Both the position numbers and the translations under genes were made by a program. Source: CAZOOK01 sp964581385 (GTDB lineage Bacteria; Pseudomonadota; Gammaproteobacteria; Nevskiales; Nevskiaceae). From it: 64,000 bases of DNA. Below are positions 59,942-64,000 of the stretch, piece after piece. The stretch's first letter is position 1. Every line of letters starts with the position of its first letter. Under the pieces are notes generated by a model that did not search any database, was not told the DNA's origin, and was given only the letters and a program-made list of their open reading frames with translations. The stretch spans positions 52,781 through 116,780 of the forward strand of contig CAZOOK010000018.1 in the NCBI GenBank assembly GCA_964581385.1. The letters run 5' to 3'.

Positions 59942-61849
59942 GTGGGAGCTTCCAACTACACCGCTGCCTATCAGCGCTCACTCAACGATCCCGAGGGATT
60001 CTGGGCCGAAGCGGCCGCAGCGCTGCACTGGGACAAGCGTTGGGACAAGGTGCTCGACGCCAGTGCCGCGCCCATGTACCGCTGGTTTGCGGGCGGACGG
60101 CTGAATACCTGCTACAACGCGCTCGATCGTCATGTCGAAGCCGGTCGTGCCGATCAACTCGCGCTGATTTACGACAGCCCCGTCACCAACACGATCGCGC
60201 GCTTCACCTATCGCGAGCTGCGCGACAGCGTCGCATTGTTCGCCGGCGTGCTGAACGCGCAGGGCGTCAAGCCTGGCGATCGCGTCATCATCTACATGCC
60301 GATGGTGCCGGAAGCAGCCATCGCCATGCTGGCCTGTGCGCGTATCGGAGCCGTGCATTCGGTGGTCTTCGGCGGCTTCGCGGCGCCGGAACTGGCGAAG
60401 CGCATCGACGACGCCAAGCCGGTGCTGATCGTGTCGGCGTCCTGCGGTATCGAACCGGGTCGCGTCATTGAGTACAAGCCGTTGCTCGATCAAGCAATCG
60501 AAATCTCGGCGCACAAGGTCAAAAGCTGCATTGTGCTGCAACGTCCGCAAAGCAAGGCGGCGCTGATCGCGGGCCGCGATCTGGACTGGAACGAAGCCGT
60601 GGCGAAGGCCAAGCCTGCTGCCTGTGTATCCGTAGCCGCCACCGATCCGCTGTACGTGCTCTACACCTCCGGCACCACCGGCAAGCCGAAGGGCGTCGTC
60701 CGCGACAACGGCGGTCACGCGGTGGCAATGGTTTATTCCATGCAGGCGGTCTACGACATCGCGCCCGGCGACGTGTTCTGGGCGGCGTCGGATGTCGGCT
60801 GGGTGGTCGGGCATTCCTATATTGTTTATGCGCCGCTACTGCGCGGTGCGACGACGATCCTGTACGAAGGCAAGCCGGTCGGCACGCCGGACGCGGGCGC
60901 GTTCTGGCGCGTGATTTCGCAGCACGGCGTGAAAGCGCTGTTCACCGCGCCGACGGCGTTCCGCGCGATCAAAAAGGAAGATCCGCGCGGCGAACTGATC
61001 GGGCAATACGACCTGTCGAAATTCCGCACGCTGTTTCTCGCCGGCGAACGCTGCGATCCGGACACGATTCATTGGGCGCAGGACAAGCTGCGCGTGCCGG
61101 TCATCGACAATTGGTGGCAGACCGAGACCGGCTGGCCGGTGTCGGCGAACTGCCTCGGCATCGAGAGCAAGCCGGTGAAACCCGGTTCGGCGACAGTGCC
61201 GGTCCCCGGCTACGACGTGCAGGTGTTGAATGCCGACGGCCAGCGTGTTGCCGCGAATACCATCGGTAACATCGTCATCAAGCTGCCGCTGCCGCCCGGC
61301 ACGCTCGCCACGATGTGGAACAACGAGCAGGGCTACAAGGACAATTATCTTGCGCGCTACCCCGGCTATTACCTGACCGGCGATGCGGGTTACATCGACG
61401 ACGACGGCTACCTGTGGATCATGTCGCGCATCGACGACATCATCAACGTCGCAGGTCACCGCCTTTCCACCGGCAGCATGGAGGAGGCGCTGTCGGGCCA
61501 TCAGGACGTTGCGGAGTGCGCAGTGATCGGCGTCGCCGATCAGCTCAAGGGACAATTGCCGATCGGACTCGTCGTGCTCAAAGCCGGCGTCAAGCGCACC
61601 GCGGAAGAGATCGTGCCGGAACTCGTCGATCGCGTGCGCCAGCAGATCGGCGCAGTCGCGTCGTTCAAGCAGGCCGTCATCGTGTCGCGCCTGCCGAAAA
61701 CACGTTCCGGCAAGGTGTTGCGCGCGACCATGCGCGCGATCGCCGACAGCCAGACCTACACGGTGCCGGCGACGATCGACGACCCGCGCGTCCTCGAAGA
61801 GATTGCCGCGGTGCTGAAGCCGCTTGGCTATGCAAAGGCTGGTTCATAG
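59942..61849 (+). CDS. Acyl-CoA synthetase, propionyl-CoA synthetase (PrpE)-like
   Basis: 635 codons, GTG start. The AMP-binding loop is YTSGTTGKPKGVV. NWWQTETGWP and YYLTGDAGYIDDDGY follow, and the C-terminal TRSGKVLR holds the catalytic, acetylation-prone Lys. Length and motifs are those of acetyl/propionyl-CoA synthetases, with PrpE the closest pattern. It activates a short-chain acid, probably propionate, which would be useful if upstream pathways release propionyl units. The other methylcitrate-cycle genes are absent here. Confidence 0.9.
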   Translation: MGASNYTAAYQRSLNDPEGFWAEAAAALHWDKRWDKVLDASAAPMYRWFAGGRLNTCYNALDRHVEAGRADQLALIYDSPVTNTIARFTYRELRDSVALFAGVLNAQGVKPGDRVIIYMPMVPEAAIAMLACARIGAVHSVVFGGFAAPELAKRIDDAKPVLIVSASCGIEPGRVIEYKPLLDQAIEISAHKVKSCIVLQRPQSKAALIAGRDLDWNEAVAKAKPAACVSVAATDPLYVLYTSGTTGKPKGVVRDNGGHAVAMVYSMQAVYDIAPGDVFWAASDVGWVVGHSYIVYAPLLRGATTILYEGKPVGTPDAGAFWRVISQHGVKALFTAPTAFRAIKKEDPRGELIGQYDLSKFRTLFLAGERCDPDTIHWAQDKLRVPVIDNWWQTETGWPVSANCLGIESKPVKPGSATVPVPGYDVQVLNADGQRVAANTIGNIVIKLPLPPGTLATMWNNEQGYKDNYLARYPGYYLTGDAGYIDDDGYLWIMSRIDDIINVAGHRLSTGSMEEALSGHQDVAECAVIGVADQLKGQLPIGLVVLKAGVKRTAEEIVPELVDRVRQQIGAVASFKQAVIVSRLPKTRSGKVLRATMRAIADSQTYTVPATIDDPRVLEEIAAVLKPLGYAKAGS

Positions 61850-62134
61850 CGGAGTCACCTTTGCAGCTTCCGGCGCTGTGATCGTCAGCGCCGGCCAGGC
61901 CGGCGGCAAGATCGCCATCGAAATTTCATAAGATCGGCTTCCGCCGGCTCGCGGATTGCTGGATCAAAATCACCGTCGACCTCGACGGTCTGGTTGTCAG
62001 TATTCCCGCCGAACAACTGCAGTAATGCTCGAAAATGTTCGAGTAAGGCATAAAGCCAAGATGTTTGTGGCCGATATAAAAGCTGACCTGCAAGCCACGA
62101 CTTGCGAAAAGCTCCGGGAACGGACCTAGTAACC

Positions 62135-63238
62135 ATGCAAGTAAAACTGGCGCTGGCGGACCGTATCGGGCTCAATCAGCCACTTCCGTGGGACATGCTC
62201 GACGGACAGGGTGCGCTGTTGCTTCGCAAGGGAACAGTACCGACCGATCGCAGCGAACTGGCAGCGCTGATCGAGCGCGGCGCCTATGTTGATCAGGACG
62301 CATACGAACATTACCGGCAAGCGCCGCAAACGGTTGATCCGTTCCAGCAGTGGGACGATATCTACTACCGGCTTGGACATTTGCTGCGGCACCATGAAAG
62401 TGAGCCTCGGTTCGTCGACAGACTGACCCAGCTCGCGACGGAAATCCGGGCGCTGATCACCCGCGATGCGGATGCAGCGATCTTCGCAATGGCGCGGCTC
62501 GAACAATCGAACTACGCGATCACCCACACTTTGCAGGTCGCGGTGTGCTGCGACATCTATGGGCAGTTTCTGCTATGGAAGATGAGTGACAGGGCTGCGG
62601 CCATCCACGCCTGCCTGACGATGAACATTGCCATGCTGGATTTGCAAACTGCCTTGAACAATCAGCTTGAGCCGCCGACACTGGAACAGCGCGAGCAGAT
62701 CCATAATCACCCAATACATGGATGCGAATTGCTGCGGAAGCTGGGTGTTGCCGACGAGAGGTGGCTACAAGCCATTGCAGAGCATCATGAGTGCAGCGAT
62801 GGCAAAGGTTATCCAGCCGGTCTGACGAACGTGTCATCAATAGCTGAACTGATCCATCTCGCCGACTGCTACTGCGCGCTGATGAGCAGCCGCCGCACCC
62901 GCGGTGCCAAATTGCCGGACCACGCGGCGCGCGAGCTTTACACAAAGGCTCCCGGCAAGCTGCAGGCGGTCGCCGCCAGCATGATCAAGGCATTCGGTGG
63001 ATTTCCGCCGGGTTATTTTGTGAAACTCGCCAACGGCGAGATCGCAGTCGTGGTCAATCGCACCGAACGCGCCACCAAACCTTTTGTTGCCACCTTGATC
63101 AGCGCCGACGGCCTCAAGCTCGCGGATCCGATCCAGCGCAATACTGCCGATCCTCGATTCGCGGTCACGGATGCGGTTGCGGAAACAGGCATCGACGTGC
63201 ATATCGATCCCGCGAAGCTGTTCGGCTATAAGGATTGA
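62135..63238 (+). CDS. HD-GYP domain protein with degenerate HD motif
   Basis: 367 codons from ATG 62135. The HD-GYP region is recognisable: NYAITHTLQVAV, HPIHGCELLRKLG, and EHHECSDGKGYPAGL (about 216-230), followed by ELIHLADCYCALMSSRR. The metal-binding HD pair is expected in the segment around residues 159-170, but the sequence there is CLTMNIAMLDLQ. The protein may therefore bind but not hydrolyse c-di-GMP. The N-terminal 100 residues have no recognised sensor domain. With the PilZ gene at 57898, it is the second c-di-GMP-linked gene nearby. Confidence 0.82.
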   Translation: MQVKLALADRIGLNQPLPWDMLDGQGALLLRKGTVPTDRSELAALIERGAYVDQDAYEHYRQAPQTVDPFQQWDDIYYRLGHLLRHHESEPRFVDRLTQLATEIRALITRDADAAIFAMARLEQSNYAITHTLQVAVCCDIYGQFLLWKMSDRAAAIHACLTMNIAMLDLQTALNNQLEPPTLEQREQIHNHPIHGCELLRKLGVADERWLQAIAEHHECSDGKGYPAGLTNVSSIAELIHLADCYCALMSSRRTRGAKLPDHAARELYTKAPGKLQAVAASMIKAFGGFPPGYFVKLANGEIAVVVNRTERATKPFVATLISADGLKLADPIQRNTADPRFAVTDAVAETGIDVHIDPAKLFGYKD

Positions 63239-63549
63239 AGCCGATCGGCGACGATTCGCTGCCGACAACGGATTAATATAAATAGCGATAATCTTGCTTC
63301 GTGCGGAATAGCGCGTAAGTTATTTCCGTGCGTGGGCTGGAGTGCAGAGTCCGTATACGAGCACGGACCTGATCGAGCAAACGGGGAGGTGGGACCGTTG
63401 AGGTGTTTTCTGACGCATAACCTGGCATTTTTGACGTGTTTTCCAAGGTCATATTATTGATTTACAATTATTTAGTAGAATAATTCTCCAGATTATACGT
63501 TGGAGTTATACGTCAAAGTAATAACTAGAAAGCGTTAGAGCACGACATC
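63239..63549. other. AT-rich intergenic region
   Basis: About 310 bases, strikingly AT-rich at 63440-63540. It holds a direct repeat TTATACGT at 63493-63500 and 63506-63513, framed by CTCCA/TGGAG. No gene was seen. It is probably the promoter region of the small membrane protein. Confidence 0.5.
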
Positions 63550-63891
63550 ATGGCCAAAGTCTCTCTCGGTTGGCGCATCTTTATTGCAATCGAGTTGGTT
63601 GCGGTTTTTAGCTGGGCAGCTTGGGGTTTCATCGCAATGTCAATTGTTGGCAAGTATCTATGGGTTGCTCAGTTCCTGCTGTTAATGCCGGGTAACCTCA
63701 CCGGAGCACCGGCCGTAGAGAATTTGTTATGGCTCCATGCCTCGCTAACTACAATCGGCATTGCCGAGCTGGTTTCTAGCATTGCGGTCAATGCACTGGT
63801 TTGGCTTTTACTTCTAGCTACTGCTCGGCGCGTACGGCTAGCTCTAACTGGCGGTTCAACGCGACGGCCGGTAAAGCCGGCCGCGCGTTAA
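63550..63891 (+). CDS. Small membrane protein of unknown function
   Basis: 113 codons. Hydrophobic segments lie at about 8-32, 37-50 and 70-92, with a basic C-terminal tail (RRPVKPAAR). No recognised family. The region is lower in GC than the genes to its left, so it may be a recent arrival. The ORF ends 109 bases before the window edge; nothing further was seen there. Confidence 0.55.
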   Translation: MAKVSLGWRIFIAIELVAVFSWAAWGFIAMSIVGKYLWVAQFLLLMPGNLTGAPAVENLLWLHASLTTIGIAELVSSIAVNALVWLLLLATARRVRLALTGGSTRRPVKPAAR

Positions 63892-64000
63892 CCTTGCGTT
63901 GAAGCTGTAGAAAAACCCTTTTTCAAGCGCGCGCAATAGAGCATTGAGTCGCTCCAATCGACTACCCACTATTTTTTCGATCTGTTTTTGTTCTTGAGCG

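Noticed and set aside
61890..61904. GCCGGCC-A-GGCCGGC inverted repeat after the PrpE-like gene
   Set aside because: Short, composed of GC repeats common in this genome, and without a T-run; not a credible terminator or operator.
1..64000. CRISPR arrays, tRNA or rRNA genes, and insertion sequences
   Set aside because: No spaced identical repeats, cloverleaf-like T-loop sequences, rRNA motifs or transposase frames were noticed on reading both strands.

Overview
The window looks like the chromosome of a GC-rich gammaproteobacterium. Both ends carry housekeeping genes that are usually adjacent in that class: the end of accA, tilS and pyrG on the left (1-3335), and kdsA, eno, ftsB and ispD on the right (54608-57836). 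Here about 51 kb of accessory DNA lies between pyrG and kdsA. No rRNA, tRNA, CRISPR array, transposase or integrase was recognised. The genus cannot be fixed from the sequence; the gene content suggests an aerobic heterotroph that uses hydrophobic, terpenoid- or steroid-like substrates.

Layout. 1-3335: accA end, tilS, pyrG. 3432-9291: an operon resembling the acyclic-terpene (atu) or leucine (liu) acyl-CoA carboxylase pathway (enoyl-CoA-reductase-like SDR, carboxyltransferase, acyl-CoA dehydrogenase, biotin carboxylase/carrier). 9281-10785: SCO protein and an SDR on the minus strand. 10951-12983: prmB and aroC. 13146-14348: serine hydrolase. 15078-18523: YCF48-like propeller coupled to an RND/MMPL transporter. 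18674-41644: a redox-rich catabolic island. 41894-54474: secreted propeller-like proteins, TgpA-like transglutaminase, glycosyltransferase, nitrobindin-like protein, b561/YceI, class I aldolase, SPFH protein, SDR, chalcone-isomerase-like and HbpS-like proteins. 54608-57836: kdsA-eno-ftsB-ispD. 57898-63891: PilZ protein, small unknown protein, SDR, PrpE-like acyl-CoA synthetase, degenerate HD-GYP protein and a small membrane protein.

The most interesting region is 18.6-41.6 kb. It contains a cytochrome P450, two KshA-like Rieske oxygenases, two KstD-like flavoprotein dehydrogenases, a PQQ dehydrogenase, a natural rubredoxin/rubredoxin-reductase fusion, a [2Fe-2S] ferredoxin, an aldehyde dehydrogenase, several SDRs, two DapB-like dehydrogenases and two small four-helix membrane proteins. 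The latter resemble the eukaryotic EXPERA family (EBP sterol isomerase, TMEM97). Twelve genes from 30504 to 41644 run in one direction with short gaps, and the last three overlap by ATGA. A 24-bp inverted repeat, AAAACATTT-N6-AAATGTTTT, occurs twice perfectly and once with two mismatches, all in the promoter regions of this island. A TetR-family gene (22627-23304) ends the divergent PQQ-dehydrogenase operon and is the obvious candidate to bind it. I infer a TetR-controlled pathway that oxidises a polycyclic isoprenoid, possibly a steroid or triterpenoid. No ring-cleavage dioxygenase, thiolase or Mce uptake genes are in the window, so the substrate and end product are open.
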